DNA from: Leisingera caerulea DSM 24564
GTDB taxonomy: Bacteria; Pseudomonadota; Alphaproteobacteria; Rhodobacterales; Rhodobacteraceae
Length of the DNA stretch: 64,000 bases
Reading direction: 5' to 3'
NCBI RefSeq assembly: GCF_000473325.1
Contig: NZ_KI421513.1
Coordinates: forward strand, 2,365,217 to 2,429,216
Under the pieces are notes generated by a model that was given only the letters and a program-made list of their open reading frames with translations, was not told the origin of the DNA and searched no databases. Below are positions 16,321-25,973 of this stretch, piece by piece. The position numbers and the translations under genes were made by a program. Every line of letters starts with the position of its first letter. The stretch's first letter is position 1.

Positions 16321-17232
16321 TCAGCCCCCTTTGCTGAACAGGCGGCTCAGCCTGCCGAACTGGCTGAGGCCAAGGCCGCCCAGGATCATCGCCATCGCAA
16401 GCAGCATTGAGGGCGGCAACTCCTCGCCCAGGAACACCGCCCCCAGCACCACCGCCCAGACCGGTACCTGGTAATTGGTGAGGGTCATGAAAGTGGGCCC
16501 TGCCTCCCGCACCACGATGACGCGCAGCAGGTTGGCAGCAGCGGTGGGAATCAGGCCGAGGATGGCCGCGATGAGCAGGGTGCGGCTGTCCGGCATCACT
16601 GGCGGGCCTTCGACGGCCCAGGCGGCCGGGAAGATGATGAAGCAGCCGATCACCAGCAGGATGGCCGCCAGCCCTACCGGGTCCACCGGCGGCAGGCGGC
16701 GGGTCAGGATGGAGCTGACCGAGTAACAAGCGGCGGCAGACAGGCAGGCGGCGCGGCCATAAGCCTCAAGCTCTGCGCCGCTCGTCTCAAACGCCTTGCC
16801 GCCGATCAGCAGCGCGACGCCTGCAAAGCCGATGCAGAAGCCGATAAGGCGGCGCAGGGTCATCTGCTCTCCGGGGACAAAGACATGCGCCAGCGGCAGC
16901 ACCATCAGCGGGATTGCCGCCATGCTGACGCCGGTGAAGCCGGAGGAGACATGCTGCTGGCCCCAAGAGATCAGCATGAAGGGCAGGGCAGTGCTGAGGA
17001 TGCCGATGATTACCAGCGAGGGCCAGTTGGTTTCAGACTTGAACAGCTTGAACCCGCGCCAGCCCCAGACCGCGCACAGCAGGAGCGCGGCAAAGCCAAT
17101 CCGGCTGGCCGCCAGCCAGAACGGGGTGATCCCGTCCAGCGCCAGCTTGATCAGCAAAAAGGTTGCGCCCCAGACAAAGCCGAGAGTGGCGATCATCAGC
17201 CAGTAGCGCGGGGTGATGCTGCTTGTGCTCAT
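16321..17232 (-). CDS. EamA/DMT family transporter
   Basis: A 303-residue membrane protein with two EamA repeats and about ten helices, of the drug/metabolite transporter superfamily; the substrate is unknown. Family landmarks are LGFVWGATFLLIKLAL in helix 1, PLMVLPLAHVF and, in the second repeat, NYQVPVWAVVLGAVFLGEELP. The start at 17232 (MSTSS) is chosen because it forms an ATGA overlap with the stop of the gene upstream; a frame six codons longer exists. A paralogue with the same VPVW-GEELP/GETLP motif lies at 17765. Confidence 0.92.
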   Translation of the reverse strand: MSTSSITPRYWLMIATLGFVWGATFLLIKLALDGITPFWLAASRIGFAALLLCAVWGWRGFKLFKSETNWPSLVIIGILSTALPFMLISWGQQHVSSGFTGVSMAAIPLMVLPLAHVFVPGEQMTLRRLIGFCIGFAGVALLIGGKAFETSGAELEAYGRAACLSAAACYSVSSILTRRLPPVDPVGLAAILLVIGCFIIFPAAWAVEGPPVMPDSRTLLIAAILGLIPTAAANLLRVIVVREAGPTFMTLTNYQVPVWAVVLGAVFLGEELPPSMLLAMAMILGGLGLSQFGRLSRLFSKGG

Positions 17233-17672
17233 GACCGGCTCTTGGCCCATTCATCAATTGCGGTCCGAAAGAGTTCGAGCGCCCGTGGCAGGATTGCCGG
17301 GTCCTTCATCTTGCGGTCAAGTGTTTCGAGCTGTGGCTGCAAATGGCGATGGTTGCACGAAGACGCTCCTGTGAGTAGAGGGATTGCCTTTGTGAATAAG
17401 GCTACGGCTTTTGCATCTTCGCCAAGGTCTGCCTGTGCGATGCCTTGATTGATCAAATTGGTGGCGCGCTGATGGTCAGTATACAGAAAGCCTGTAAACC
17501 GCAGACTGTTTTCGCATTTGCGCAACCGCTCATCCGCAGGGCGGCTGAACTTGTGGCATCCGGAAGCGTAGAGGCTAAAGGAGAAGAAATAGATCCAAAA
17601 CCCCAGAAAGGCCCAGATCGCAATTGCCTTCAGCCATTGCTTGGGAGTGTCGCGCGGTTCAGCGCTGGGCAT
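17229..17672 (-). CDS. Small single-pass protein with a TPR-like segment
   Basis: A 147-residue protein of unknown function. It has one transmembrane helix near the N terminus (about residues 14-33, AIAIWAFLGFWIYFFSFSLY), a pair of cysteines (SGCHKF, RKCENS), and a region that reads like one tetratricopeptide repeat (INQGIAQADLGEDAKAVALFTKAI). The start at 17672 has AGGAG seven bases upstream on the minus strand; a frame ten codons longer lacks this. Base composition (17280-17640) is noticeably less GC-rich than its neighbours. It overlaps the downstream EamA gene by 4 bp. Confidence 0.7.
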   Translation of the reverse strand: MPSAEPRDTPKQWLKAIAIWAFLGFWIYFFSFSLYASGCHKFSRPADERLRKCENSLRFTGFLYTDHQRATNLINQGIAQADLGEDAKAVALFTKAIPLLTGASSCNHRHLQPQLETLDRKMKDPAILPRALELFRTAIDEWAKSRS

Positions 17673-17764
17673 GGTTTTCTCCTGCGGTTCACGGCGCGAC
17701 AAGACCCCGCCGAGCGGGCGGGGTCAATGGCAATTGCTTTGTTATCTATCGAAGTGTTCGGGGC

Positions 17765-18673
17765 TTACGCCACGCGCGGGCGGCGGCTGCGGCTGAGAAG
17801 GAGGCCGCCAAGGATCAGCGCCAGCGCGGCAAACAACTGCGGTGGCAAGGTTTCTCCGAGCAGCGCGGCGCCAAAGATCACCGACCAGACCGGCACTTGG
17901 TAGTTCACGGTGGACAGGAACGCAGGACCGGCGCTGCGGGCGACCTGGACCAGCAGCACTTGGGCGAGGGCGGTTGGCAGCAAACCGAGGTAGATCACCG
18001 CGCCCAGCGGCAGGGCGGCGGGCAGTTCCGGCACGCCTTCGGCCCAGAGCGCGGCGGGGGTCATCATGGCAGCGCCGCACAGGAGCGCTGCGGCGGAAAG
18101 CGACAGCATGTTCACCTGCGGGCAGAGCCGGGTGATGATTGAGCCGATGGCGTAGCAGAGCGACGCACCGAGGCAGGCGAGGCGGGCGAGTGATTCAAAA
18201 TCCGTTCCGGCAGAGCGGAAGGCGTCGAGGCCGATTAGTATGACAACGCCGGCAAAGCCGATCAGGAAGCTGATTGTACGGCGCAGGGTCATGTGCTCGC
18301 CCGGCACCAGCAGATGCGCGAGCGGCAGCACAAACAGCGGCACCACCGCCATGCAAACCCCGGCAAAGCCGCTGGCCACATAGGTCTGCCCCCAACTGAG
18401 CAGGGTGAAGGGCAGGGCGTTGGTGAAGAACCCCATGCCGATGGCACAGGCCCAGATGATCCGGCCTTCGCGCGTTCGCGGCGAAGGCAGGCCGATGCCC
18501 ATCGCATAGACCACGCTCAGCAGGCACAGCGCGCCGATGGAGATCCGTAGCGCGGCGATGGTCATCGGCGGGAAGCCTCGCAGCGCCAGTGACACCGCCA
18601 TGAAAGAGGCGCCCCAGATAACACCGAGGAACAGGAGCTTGGCCCAATTGGCGGCGCCGGGGGAGTCTGGCAT
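17765..18673 (-). CDS. EamA/DMT family transporter (paralogue)
   Basis: A 302-residue, ten-helix protein of the same EamA family as the gene at 16321, with the matching helix 1 motif (LFLGVIWGASFMAVSLAL), TFLLSWGQTYVASGF-like LLSWGQTYVASGFAGV and NYQVPVWSVIFGAALLGETLP. The two share motif spacing throughout and look like diverged tandem copies. The substrate is unknown; exporters of amino acids or other small metabolites are common in the family. GAGGG precedes the ATG at 18673. It lies just downstream of the ilvC terminator, so it has its own promoter or relies on read-through. Confidence 0.92.
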   Translation of the reverse strand: MPDSPGAANWAKLLFLGVIWGASFMAVSLALRGFPPMTIAALRISIGALCLLSVVYAMGIGLPSPRTREGRIIWACAIGMGFFTNALPFTLLSWGQTYVASGFAGVCMAVVPLFVLPLAHLLVPGEHMTLRRTISFLIGFAGVVILIGLDAFRSAGTDFESLARLACLGASLCYAIGSIITRLCPQVNMLSLSAAALLCGAAMMTPAALWAEGVPELPAALPLGAVIYLGLLPTALAQVLLVQVARSAGPAFLSTVNYQVPVWSVIFGAALLGETLPPQLFAALALILGGLLLSRSRRPRVA

Positions 18674-18697
18674 CGGATACCCTCAATGGAATAAATG

Positions 18698-18725
18698 AAA
18701 AAGGGCGCCCCAAATCGGAGCGCCC
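18698..18725 (-). terminator. Rho-independent terminator after ilvC
   Basis: On the minus strand GGGCGC (18725-18720) pairs with GCGCCC (18708-18703), with two more inner G-C pairs after a mismatch. Five T follow (18702-18698). It lies 38 bases after the ilvC stop. Confidence 0.75.
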
Positions 18726-18762
18726 TGCAGAGGTAAGGTCAGCGGGTGGTCCCGCGGGCGCC

Positions 18763-19818
<1,056 letters not shown>

Positions 19819-19917
19819 TCATAGGCATGCGGGCAGGGAAGGCGATTGCTGATGTGCATGAAATTCGCAGTTTCTTTGCGGTAGCCATTCGTTATTTTGC
19901 CTGATAGTGAAGAAATC

Positions 19918-20373
19918 ATGCTTGATGATCTCGACCGGCGCATTCTGCGCTATATGCAAAGCGACCCGGAGCAATCGATTCCGGATCGGGCCGAACGGCT
20001 GGGCCTAACTGCTTCGCGCCTGTCGCGGCGGCTGGAGAAGCTGCGCGAGGGCGGCGTGATCCTGGGGCAGAGGGCGGTGATTGACTGGCGAGCCTTGGGC
20101 TACGAGGTCGAAGTTTCCCTGCGGGTGACGCTGGACAAGACCAACCCGCGCGCCTTTGACGAATTCATCGAGGCGGCCCGTGGCATTGCCGAGGTGATCG
20201 AGATCCAGACCTTCCTGGGCCAGGTCGATGTGCGGCTTTCGGTGATTGCGCGGGACATGCCGCATTACCAGCAGATCTACCGCGCCGGCATTCTGAACCT
20301 GCCGCATATCACCGATATCGAGGCGCTGATGCATGTGGCGCGGATCAAGTCGGATGAGGTGCTGCCGGTATGA
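19918..20373 (+). CDS. Lrp/AsnC family transcriptional regulator
   Basis: A 151-residue Lrp/AsnC-type regulator: an N-terminal winged helix-turn-helix (LDDLDRRILRYM, then IPDRAERLGLTASRLSRRLEKL) followed by the RAM ligand-binding domain (EVSLRVTLDKTNPRAFDEF, VIEIQTFLGQVDVRLSVIARD). Such proteins sense amino acids as octamers or hexadecamers. The ATG at 19918 (MLDDLD) is preferred over an in-frame TTG 21 bases upstream because it matches the family start. It is divergent from ilvC and overlaps a second Lrp gene by 4 bp. The recognition helix reads TASRLSRRLEKL, where the family usually has S-x-x-x-V-x-R-R-[IV]-x-x-L. Confidence 0.93.
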   Translation: MLDDLDRRILRYMQSDPEQSIPDRAERLGLTASRLSRRLEKLREGGVILGQRAVIDWRALGYEVEVSLRVTLDKTNPRAFDEFIEAARGIAEVIEIQTFLGQVDVRLSVIARDMPHYQQIYRAGILNLPHITDIEALMHVARIKSDEVLPV

Positions 20374-20828
20374 GCGCGCTGGATGATCTGGACTTTGGCA
20401 TCCTGCGGGCGCTGTCCGAGGATGCGACCTTGTCGGCAGGCGCCTTAGGACGGCAGCTGGACCTCAGCCAGCCCGCCACATGGCGTCGGATCAAGCGGCT
20501 GCAGGAAGCGGGCATCATCGCGGGCCGCAGGCTGGAACTGGACAAGGAGAAGCTGGGGTTTGGCGTCACCGTCTTTCTGGGCGTGAAGCTGGCGACCAAG
20601 GGGCGGGTCAGCCTGGAGGATTTCGAGCGCGCGGTTTCTGCCATCCCCGAGGTGCAGACGGTGGAGCATGTGCTGGGCATGTATGACTACCGCCTGCGGG
20701 TGACGGCGCGGGACATCTCCGATTTTGAGCGCGTGCTGCGTCGCCGGGTAATGACCCTGCCGGGGGTGGGGAATGTTGAGGCCAATGTGCTGCTGAGCGA
20801 GGAGCGGCGGCCGGGTCCGCTGGGCTGA
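20370..20828 (+). CDS. Lrp/AsnC family transcriptional regulator (second of a pair)
   Basis: A 152-residue regulator of the same family, with LDDLDFGILRALSEDATLS, the helix-turn-helix LGRQLDLSQPATWRRIKRLQEAGII and the RAM domain (GVTVFLGVKLATKGRVSLEDFERAV, VQTVEHVLGMYDYRLRVTARD). Its ATG lies within the stop region of the preceding regulator (ATGA), so the two are translationally coupled and may form mixed oligomers (inference). The pair is conserved as a unit in some Rhodobacteraceae to my recollection. The target could be ilvC or the aminotransferase that follows. Confidence 0.93.
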   Translation: MSALDDLDFGILRALSEDATLSAGALGRQLDLSQPATWRRIKRLQEAGIIAGRRLELDKEKLGFGVTVFLGVKLATKGRVSLEDFERAVSAIPEVQTVEHVLGMYDYRLRVTARDISDFERVLRRRVMTLPGVGNVEANVLLSEERRPGPLG

Positions 20829-21026
20829 CGCCGCCCTTTTGTTGCCGATCAGAAACCGGCTTGGCGCAAATGGGGGGAACTTCTGTCGTGCCTGGGCTGT
20901 CTTTTTGCCGGGGCGCCGTCAAAATCAGCCTTCGGAGAACGGCCGCTCCGGTGTATGCCAAGTCAGGGTTTGCCAAAGCCCGCAGCACAGTTTAGCCGTT
21001 TCACGAGACATTTCAGGGAGGCCGCA

Positions 21027-22151
21027 ATGGCATTGCTCGATACCGTCGACCCGCAGGGTCTGGATGAATTCTCGGTGGTGTTCACCGACCGCTCGCTCAA
21101 TCACATGTCTAAGACCTTCCAGACCGTGATGCTGGATATCAACGCGATGCTCAAGGAGGTCTATAACGCTGAGGCCGTGGCGCTGGTGCCGGGCGGCGGC
21201 ACCTATGCGATGGAGGCGGTGGCCCGCCAGTTCGCCCGTGATGCGAAGGCGCTGGTGGTGCGCAATGGCTGGTTCTCCTACCGCTGGAGCCAGATCTTCG
21301 AGGCGGGCGGACTTACCGCGTCCTCCACCGTGATGAAGGCGCGCCGCACCGGTAATGAAACGGCCTCGCCGTTTGAGCCTGCGCCGATTGCCGATGTGGT
21401 TGCCGCGATCAAGGAACAGAAACCGGACATCGTCTTTGCCCCGCATGTGGAAACCGCCGCGGGTGTGATCCTGCCGGATGACTATGTGACCGCGATGGCG
21501 GAGGCCGCGCATGAGGTCGGCGCACTGATGGTGCTGGATTGCATCGCCTCCGGCTGCGCCTGGGTCGACATGAAGGCCACCGGCGTCGATGTGCTGATCT
21601 CCGCCCCGCAAAAAGGCTGGAGCGCATCGCCCTCTGCCGGTCTGGTGATGTTCTCGGAGCGTGCGCTGGCGCGGCTGGAGGAAACCGCCTCGGACAGCTT
21701 TGCGCTGAACCTGAAACAGTGGCGCGCCATCATGAAGGCTTATGAGGACGGCGGCCACGCCTATCACGCCACCATGCCGACCGATGCGCTGCGCGCCTTC
21801 CGCGACACCATGCTGGAAACCAAAGAGTACGGCTTTGAGCGCCTGCGCGAGGCGCAGTGGAAGCTGGGCAACGGCGTGCGGATGATGCTGAAGGACAAGG
21901 GCATCACCTCGGTTGCCGCCGAAGGCTTTGGCGCGCCGGGTGTGGTGGTGAGCTATACCAGCGATCCGGACGTGCAGAATGGCAAGAAGTTTCTGGCGCT
22001 GGGCACCCAGATCGCCGCGGGTGTTCCGCTGCAGTGCGACGAGCCCGCCGATTTCCGCACCTTCCGCTTGGGACTGTTCGGCCTCGACAAGCTCTATGAT
22101 GTGGATTCAACCCTGGCACGGCTGAAAACCGTGGTGGATCAGGTGCTTTAA
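21027..22151 (+). CDS. Class V aminotransferase
   Basis: A 374-residue PLP-dependent enzyme of the class V aminotransferase family (alanine-glyoxylate / serine-glyoxylate / phosphoserine aminotransferase-like). The substrate-loop LVPGGGTYAMEAVARQF, the PLP aspartate strand LMVLDCIASGCAW and the Schiff-base lysine in ISAPQKGWSASPS are visible. The ATG at 21027 (MALLDTVDP) is preferred over upstream in-frame starts because AGGGAGG lies at 21017-21023. Its length fits the family. The exact amino donor cannot be read. Two Lrp regulators lie immediately upstream, consistent with a role in amino acid metabolism. It converges with the M50 gene through a shared TTAA at the stops. Confidence 0.9.
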   Translation: MALLDTVDPQGLDEFSVVFTDRSLNHMSKTFQTVMLDINAMLKEVYNAEAVALVPGGGTYAMEAVARQFARDAKALVVRNGWFSYRWSQIFEAGGLTASSTVMKARRTGNETASPFEPAPIADVVAAIKEQKPDIVFAPHVETAAGVILPDDYVTAMAEAAHEVGALMVLDCIASGCAWVDMKATGVDVLISAPQKGWSASPSAGLVMFSERALARLEETASDSFALNLKQWRAIMKAYEDGGHAYHATMPTDALRAFRDTMLETKEYGFERLREAQWKLGNGVRMMLKDKGITSVAAEGFGAPGVVVSYTSDPDVQNGKKFLALGTQIAAGVPLQCDEPADFRTFRLGLFGLDKLYDVDSTLARLKTVVDQVL

Positions 22152-22852
22152 CGCATAATCCGGATTGGGCTGCGCAGGGGAATATTGCTTGTGCGGCCCA
22201 GCCCATGGCGCAGGGTGAGCCAGATCACCCCGAGGCTGATTGCCAGCCAAATGCCTCCCCACAGCATGGTTGCGCCGCCGAGCTCCTCGGCCATCATCCG
22301 GGCGTCCGAGTGCAGGTGGGAACGCGCGATGGTGTCGTCCCAGAGATCGAGCGGGGCGTAGATCATGCTGCTGACCCCGATCACCCGCAGGATCATGTCG
22401 TTGATATTGAGGCTGATGTAGCGTGATGCGGCGAGCATCAGAGCGCCGGTGGCAACGCTGAAGCCAAGCGCAAAGAGATCCCGGACATAAAAGGCTGCAA
22501 CTGCCAAGGTGAGGACGCCGAAGATGGCGAGCACCTTGCGGTCCCAGTCGGTGCGCAGCGCAATCACGAACAGGGTAGAACCGATCAGCAGTGAGCCGGT
22601 GTAACCTGCCGTGAGCGTCAGGAACCGGCTGCCGCCGCGCGAGACCACCATGCCGCCCTCATAAGGATCGACGGTGAGGCTGACCAACTCGCCGCCGGTC
22701 AGCAATGTCATGGCGGCATGGGAGACTTCATGCAGGAACACGGTCAGGACCCGCAAGGGCAGCATCGCCGGGGTCTGCCAGAGAGCGGCGATGGCCAAGG
22801 TCAGGCAGAGGAGCTGCCAGTGGCCTCTGAGGAAGCGTCCGGCAGCCCGCAT
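22148..22852 (-). CDS. M50-like membrane zinc metallopeptidase
   Basis: A 234-residue membrane protein with the zinc motif HEVSH (in LTVFLHEVSHAAMTLLTGGE) at the end of its second hydrophobic segment, followed by several more helices. This matches the small M50B-like peptidases, which resemble site-2 proteases, though many family members are uncharacterised. The usual C-terminal NPDG-type third zinc ligand is not obvious. It begins two bases before the stop of the UbiH-family gene upstream, so it is co-transcribed with it. Confidence 0.85.
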   Translation of the reverse strand: MRAAGRFLRGHWQLLCLTLAIAALWQTPAMLPLRVLTVFLHEVSHAAMTLLTGGELVSLTVDPYEGGMVVSRGGSRFLTLTAGYTGSLLIGSTLFVIALRTDWDRKVLAIFGVLTLAVAAFYVRDLFALGFSVATGALMLAASRYISLNINDMILRVIGVSSMIYAPLDLWDDTIARSHLHSDARMMAEELGGATMLWGGIWLAISLGVIWLTLRHGLGRTSNIPLRSPIRIMR

Positions 22853-22853
22853 G

Positions 22854-24050
22854 TTACTTCACGCCCAGCCCCATCTGCATCAGCGTCTTGCGCACCGGCG
22901 CCAGGGAATAGAGCGCGTTGAGGCCAAAGGCGCGCAGGTCGCGCAGCGGGCGCGGGGCCAGCATCGAGGTGCGGTTCAACAGGTCAATGCCCTTCACCCG
23001 CAGCAGTATCTCATTGTGGCGGGCCTTGTGGTAGGCGGCCAGCATCTGCGCGTCGCCCAGACCCTCGGGGCGGGCCTCGGCCAGTTCCAGCAGGCTGCGC
23101 AGGTCGCCCAGAGACATGTTGAGGCCCTGCGCGCCGATCGGCGGCACCACATGGGCGGCCTCGGCCATCAGCGCCAGGCGCTCGCCGTTCAGCCGCTCCG
23201 CTGACTGGCTGATGATCGGCCAGATGGTGCGGCGCGACGCCAGTTTCAGATCACCGAACAAGCCGCAGCTGCGCTCGGTCATAGCGGCCTCGAAGTCGGC
23301 CGGCTCCAGGTTCAAGAGTTCCTGCGCCCGCGGCCCGCGTTCCATCCAGACAATGGCCGAGGACGGCTGGCCCTGGTAATCGGGCAGCGGCACCAGGGTG
23401 AAGGGGCCGCCGGAGCGGTGAATTTCGGTCGACACATTCTCATGCGGCACCGGATGGGTGACGGCAAAGGCCAGTGCTTTTTGCCCGTAGCGGGTGGTTT
23501 TCACCGGAATGCCCGCCGCCTCTCGCATCGGAGAGTTGCGGCCGTCGCAGGCCACCACCAGCTTGGCTGTCACCTGGCTGCCGTCGCTGAGGCTGACGCG
23601 CGCCTCATCGGTGCGGGTGAACAGGGCCGTGGTGCCAGTACCAAAGCGCAGGTCTGCGTTGGGCAGCTCCGCCAGCCGGGCAATCATTTCGCGCCGCAAC
23701 AGCCAGTTCGGCAGGTTCCACCCGAAGGGCTGGTCGGAGATATCGGCGGCATTGAAATCCTTGACCACACGCGGCTCGGGCCGGGCACCGCCTGCATCGA
23801 CGATGCGCATGATCTGCAATGGCGCGGCGTGCTCTTCCAGCCGCGCCCAGATGCCGCAGCGTGCCAGCAGCGCTTGCGCGGGCTGCAGAAACGCGGTGGT
23901 GCGCAGGTCGGAGCCTTCGGCGTCTCGGTCTGTCACCGGCGGGGCCGGGTCGGCGCAGATCACGCTGAAGCCGCTGGACGCAAAAGCGGCGGCTGCGGTC
24001 AGTCCCGCAATGCCGCCGCCGGAAATCAGGATATCGCAGGTCTCGGCCAT
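22854..24050 (-). CDS. UbiH/UbiF/Coq6-family FAD hydroxylase
   Basis: A 398-residue flavoprotein monooxygenase of the UbiH/UbiF/VisC/Coq6 family, which hydroxylates the ubiquinone ring. It has the N-terminal FAD motif ISGGGIAGLTAAAAF, the middle CDGRNSPMREAAGI (DG motif) and the C-terminal FAD-ribityl motif LMAEAAHVVPPIGAQGLNMSLGD. The typical H-x-x-x-P-x-x-x-Q-G-x-N is intact, so it should be active. Which ring position it modifies cannot be read; alphaproteobacteria often use a few broad-specificity hydroxylases. It lies between a small membrane protein gene and the M50 gene on the same strand. Confidence 0.93.
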   Translation of the reverse strand: MAETCDILISGGGIAGLTAAAAFASSGFSVICADPAPPVTDRDAEGSDLRTTAFLQPAQALLARCGIWARLEEHAAPLQIMRIVDAGGARPEPRVVKDFNAADISDQPFGWNLPNWLLRREMIARLAELPNADLRFGTGTTALFTRTDEARVSLSDGSQVTAKLVVACDGRNSPMREAAGIPVKTTRYGQKALAFAVTHPVPHENVSTEIHRSGGPFTLVPLPDYQGQPSSAIVWMERGPRAQELLNLEPADFEAAMTERSCGLFGDLKLASRRTIWPIISQSAERLNGERLALMAEAAHVVPPIGAQGLNMSLGDLRSLLELAEARPEGLGDAQMLAAYHKARHNEILLRVKGIDLLNRTSMLAPRPLRDLRAFGLNALYSLAPVRKTLMQMGLGVK

Positions 24051-24129
24051 CTCGTCAGCCCTCCGTTCTGGGGCCAGAAATAGGCCCGGACGGCGGGGGA
24101 AGACAAGCCGTTACCGGCAGATAGGGCGC

Positions 24130-24378
24130 TTAGCCGCGGGTGATGGTGATCAGCAGGGTGAACATCACCGGCACCATCGCCAGCGCCGGGAGGTACAGCC
24201 CCGGAATGCCGAACAGCATGATCGAGCAGCCCCACAGGCTGACGAATGTTGCGATGGCGTAATAGAGGTTCTCAGCCGGGCCATAGGCGACCTCCTTGAT
24301 CATCCGGCCCAACAGCGGCACGGCAAACAGGATCCGCTGCCACAGGGTCAGTTGTGCGGGAAGGGCATATGCGCTCAT
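24130..24378 (-). CDS. Small two- or three-helix membrane protein
   Basis: An 82-residue protein (MSAYALPAQLTLWQRILFAV) with hydrophobic segments at about 15-25, 38-55 and 58-78. No signature motif was recognised. It is judged real because it has a clean start with an AGGAG-like GGAGC upstream on the minus strand, no competing frame, and it heads the leftward unit with the UbiH-family gene. The gap to that gene is 79 bases. Function unknown. Confidence 0.65.
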   Translation of the reverse strand: MSAYALPAQLTLWQRILFAVPLLGRMIKEVAYGPAENLYYAIATFVSLWGCSIMLFGIPGLYLPALAMVPVMFTLLITITRG

Positions 24379-24427
24379 CGGTCAGGCTCCTACGTTTCGT
24401 TACGCGGCGCATATAGGGAGGAAAACA

Positions 24428-24454
24428 TGCGGCAAACAGGTATATTTTGCCGCA
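24428..24454. repeat. 27-bp inverted repeat upstream of the small membrane protein gene
   Basis: TGCGGCAAA (24428-24436) and TTTGCCGCA (24446-24454) form a perfect 9-bp inverted repeat around CAGGTATAT. It lies 50 bases upstream of the start at 24378, where an operator overlapping a promoter would be expected. No T-run follows on either strand that would make it a terminator. Confidence 0.5.
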
Positions 24455-24541
24455 GGTGCGAAGATTTGCCGGTATGCGATTGTGCACATGCAGAAACGCG
24501 GGAATTGCCCGCCCGGAGGCGCCGCTGGCTGAGCCGGAAAA

Positions 24542-25186
24542 TCAGATCAGCTTTGCCAGAAAGCCGGCCAGATCATCCGAATGATGATGGATGTGCGCGG
24601 CGGCCAGGGGCTCTGGCGCCACATGCACCGTGCGCATGCCCATCTCATGCGGGGCGGCGAGGTTGCGCGCGTCATCCTCGAACATCGCGGCCTGCTGCGG
24701 GGCTACGCCCGCGCGGGCAAAGACCTTGTCAAAGGCGCGGCGCTCCGGTTTCGGGTGGTAATCCGCGTGTTCGACCCCAAAGACACCGTCAAACAGCCCC
24801 GACAGCCCCCGTGCGGCCAGCACCCGCTCGGCATAAGGCGCGGAGCCGTTGGTATAGACGATCTTCTTGCCGGGCAGATTGCGGATGCCTGCCGCCAGGG
24901 CGGCGTCCTCTTCCAGGTGGTCCATCGAGATATCATGCACCGCGTCCAGATAGGGCTCCGGGTCCAGATCATGTTCCCGCATCAGCCCTGCCAGCGTGGT
25001 GCCATGCTCGCGCCAGTAATGGCTGCGCAGGCGGTCTGCCTCGGCCCTGTCCACCTTGAGGGCATCCATCACATAGGCGGTCATCTTGACCTCGATCTGG
25101 TTGAACAGCCGCGCAGACGGGTGGTACAGGGTGTTGTCGAGGTCGAACACCCATTGGGAGACATGGGAAAAGGCATGTTTAGGCAT
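24542..25186 (-). CDS. HAD-family pyrimidine 5'-nucleotidase
   Basis: A 214-residue haloacid dehalogenase-fold hydrolase of the pyrimidine 5'-nucleotidase (SDT1/PHM8-like) group. It carries motif I in WVFDLDNTLYHPS (DxDNT), a helical cap (about residues 20-90), motif II in KIVYTNGSAPYAERVL and motif IV in AMFEDDARNL. This would dephosphorylate UMP/CMP-type nucleotides. The ATG at 25186 (MPKHAFSHV) is chosen; a longer open frame to 25348 has no family resemblance and would overlap the divergent GntR promoter. Confidence 0.9.
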   Translation of the reverse strand: MPKHAFSHVSQWVFDLDNTLYHPSARLFNQIEVKMTAYVMDALKVDRAEADRLRSHYWREHGTTLAGLMREHDLDPEPYLDAVHDISMDHLEEDAALAAGIRNLPGKKIVYTNGSAPYAERVLAARGLSGLFDGVFGVEHADYHPKPERRAFDKVFARAGVAPQQAAMFEDDARNLAAPHEMGMRTVHVAPEPLAAAHIHHHSDDLAGFLAKLI

Positions 25187-25328
25187 ACCGCCGGAGTAGG
25201 GCGGGATTGCCGCGATTGCAATCAAAAGCGCATTTTGCCTGCTGGTTTTCAGCACTTTGGCGCCATCAGGGTTGATTGCTGCCCCTTGGCCTGTAGAGAT
25301 TGGCGCACCGGGAAAAGCAGGAACGACA

Positions 25329-25973
25329 ATGAACCAGAGCCGCAGCAACCTGAAAGATGCCTATGCGCTGATCCTCGAAGCGATCGACTCAGGGGTCTAC
25401 AAACCGGGCGACCGGCTGGTGGAGAGCGACCTGGCCGAGCGGTTCGGCGTGTCGCGCACCCCGATCCGCGAAGCGCTGCAGCGGCTGGAAACCCAATCGC
25501 TGCTGGAGCGCGACGGGCGGTCGCTGATCGTGGCCTCGCTGGACCATAACCAGATGGCGGAGCTGTATGTGGTGCGGCGCGAGCTGGAGGGCCTGGCGGC
25601 CCGGCTGGCGGCGCGCCATGCCACTGAGGAAGAGATCAAGGTGCTGAAGGAGATGGTCGAGGCGGACAATGCGCTGATCGGCAACCCGGCGGAGCTGTCC
25701 AAGGCAAACCGCCGTTTCCATGAGCAGATCCACCTGGCCTCGCACAACCGCTATCTGGTGCAGCAGCTGGACCTGGTGCACCGGACCATGGCGCTGATGG
25801 CGACCACCTCGCTGGCGGCGGAGGGACGCAGTGAGATTGCCCAGTCTGAGCACAAGGGGATTGTCGATGCGATCAGCCGCCGCGACGAGGATGCCGCGGG
25901 CCAGGCGCTCAAGGACCACATCTCGATTGCCTTCATGACCCGGCTGAAACAGGACGCCAGCGGGCGGGGCTGA
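25329..25973 (+). CDS. GntR family regulator, FCD type
   Basis: A 214-residue regulator of the FadR/FCD branch of GntR. It has an N-terminal winged helix (LKDAYALILEAIDSGVYKPGDRL, then SDLAERFGVSRTPIREALQRLETQ) and a C-terminal all-helical FCD domain. The metal/ligand-binding pattern of the FCD domain shows in RRELEGLAARLAARHAT, NRRFHEQIHLAS and SEHKGIVDAISRRD (conserved His). The ATG at 25329 with AGGAA upstream is preferred over an upstream frame. Targets are unknown; it is divergent from the HAD nucleotidase. Its last 41 bases overlap the tail of the convergent glycosyltransferase gene. Confidence 0.93.
   Translation: MNQSRSNLKDAYALILEAIDSGVYKPGDRLVESDLAERFGVSRTPIREALQRLETQSLLERDGRSLIVASLDHNQMAELYVVRRELEGLAARLAARHATEEEIKVLKEMVEADNALIGNPAELSKANRRFHEQIHLASHNRYLVQQLDLVHRTMALMATTSLAAEGRSEIAQSEHKGIVDAISRRDEDAAGQALKDHISIAFMTRLKQDASGRG

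Noticed and set aside
24427..24600. Plus-strand ATG at 24427 with a good AGGGAGGA upstream and a cysteine-rich start (CRRCEDLPVCDC)
   Set aside because: The frame soon becomes antisense to the HAD nucleotidase gene and turns Arg/Pro-rich; the region is better explained by the inverted repeat and promoter of the leftward unit.
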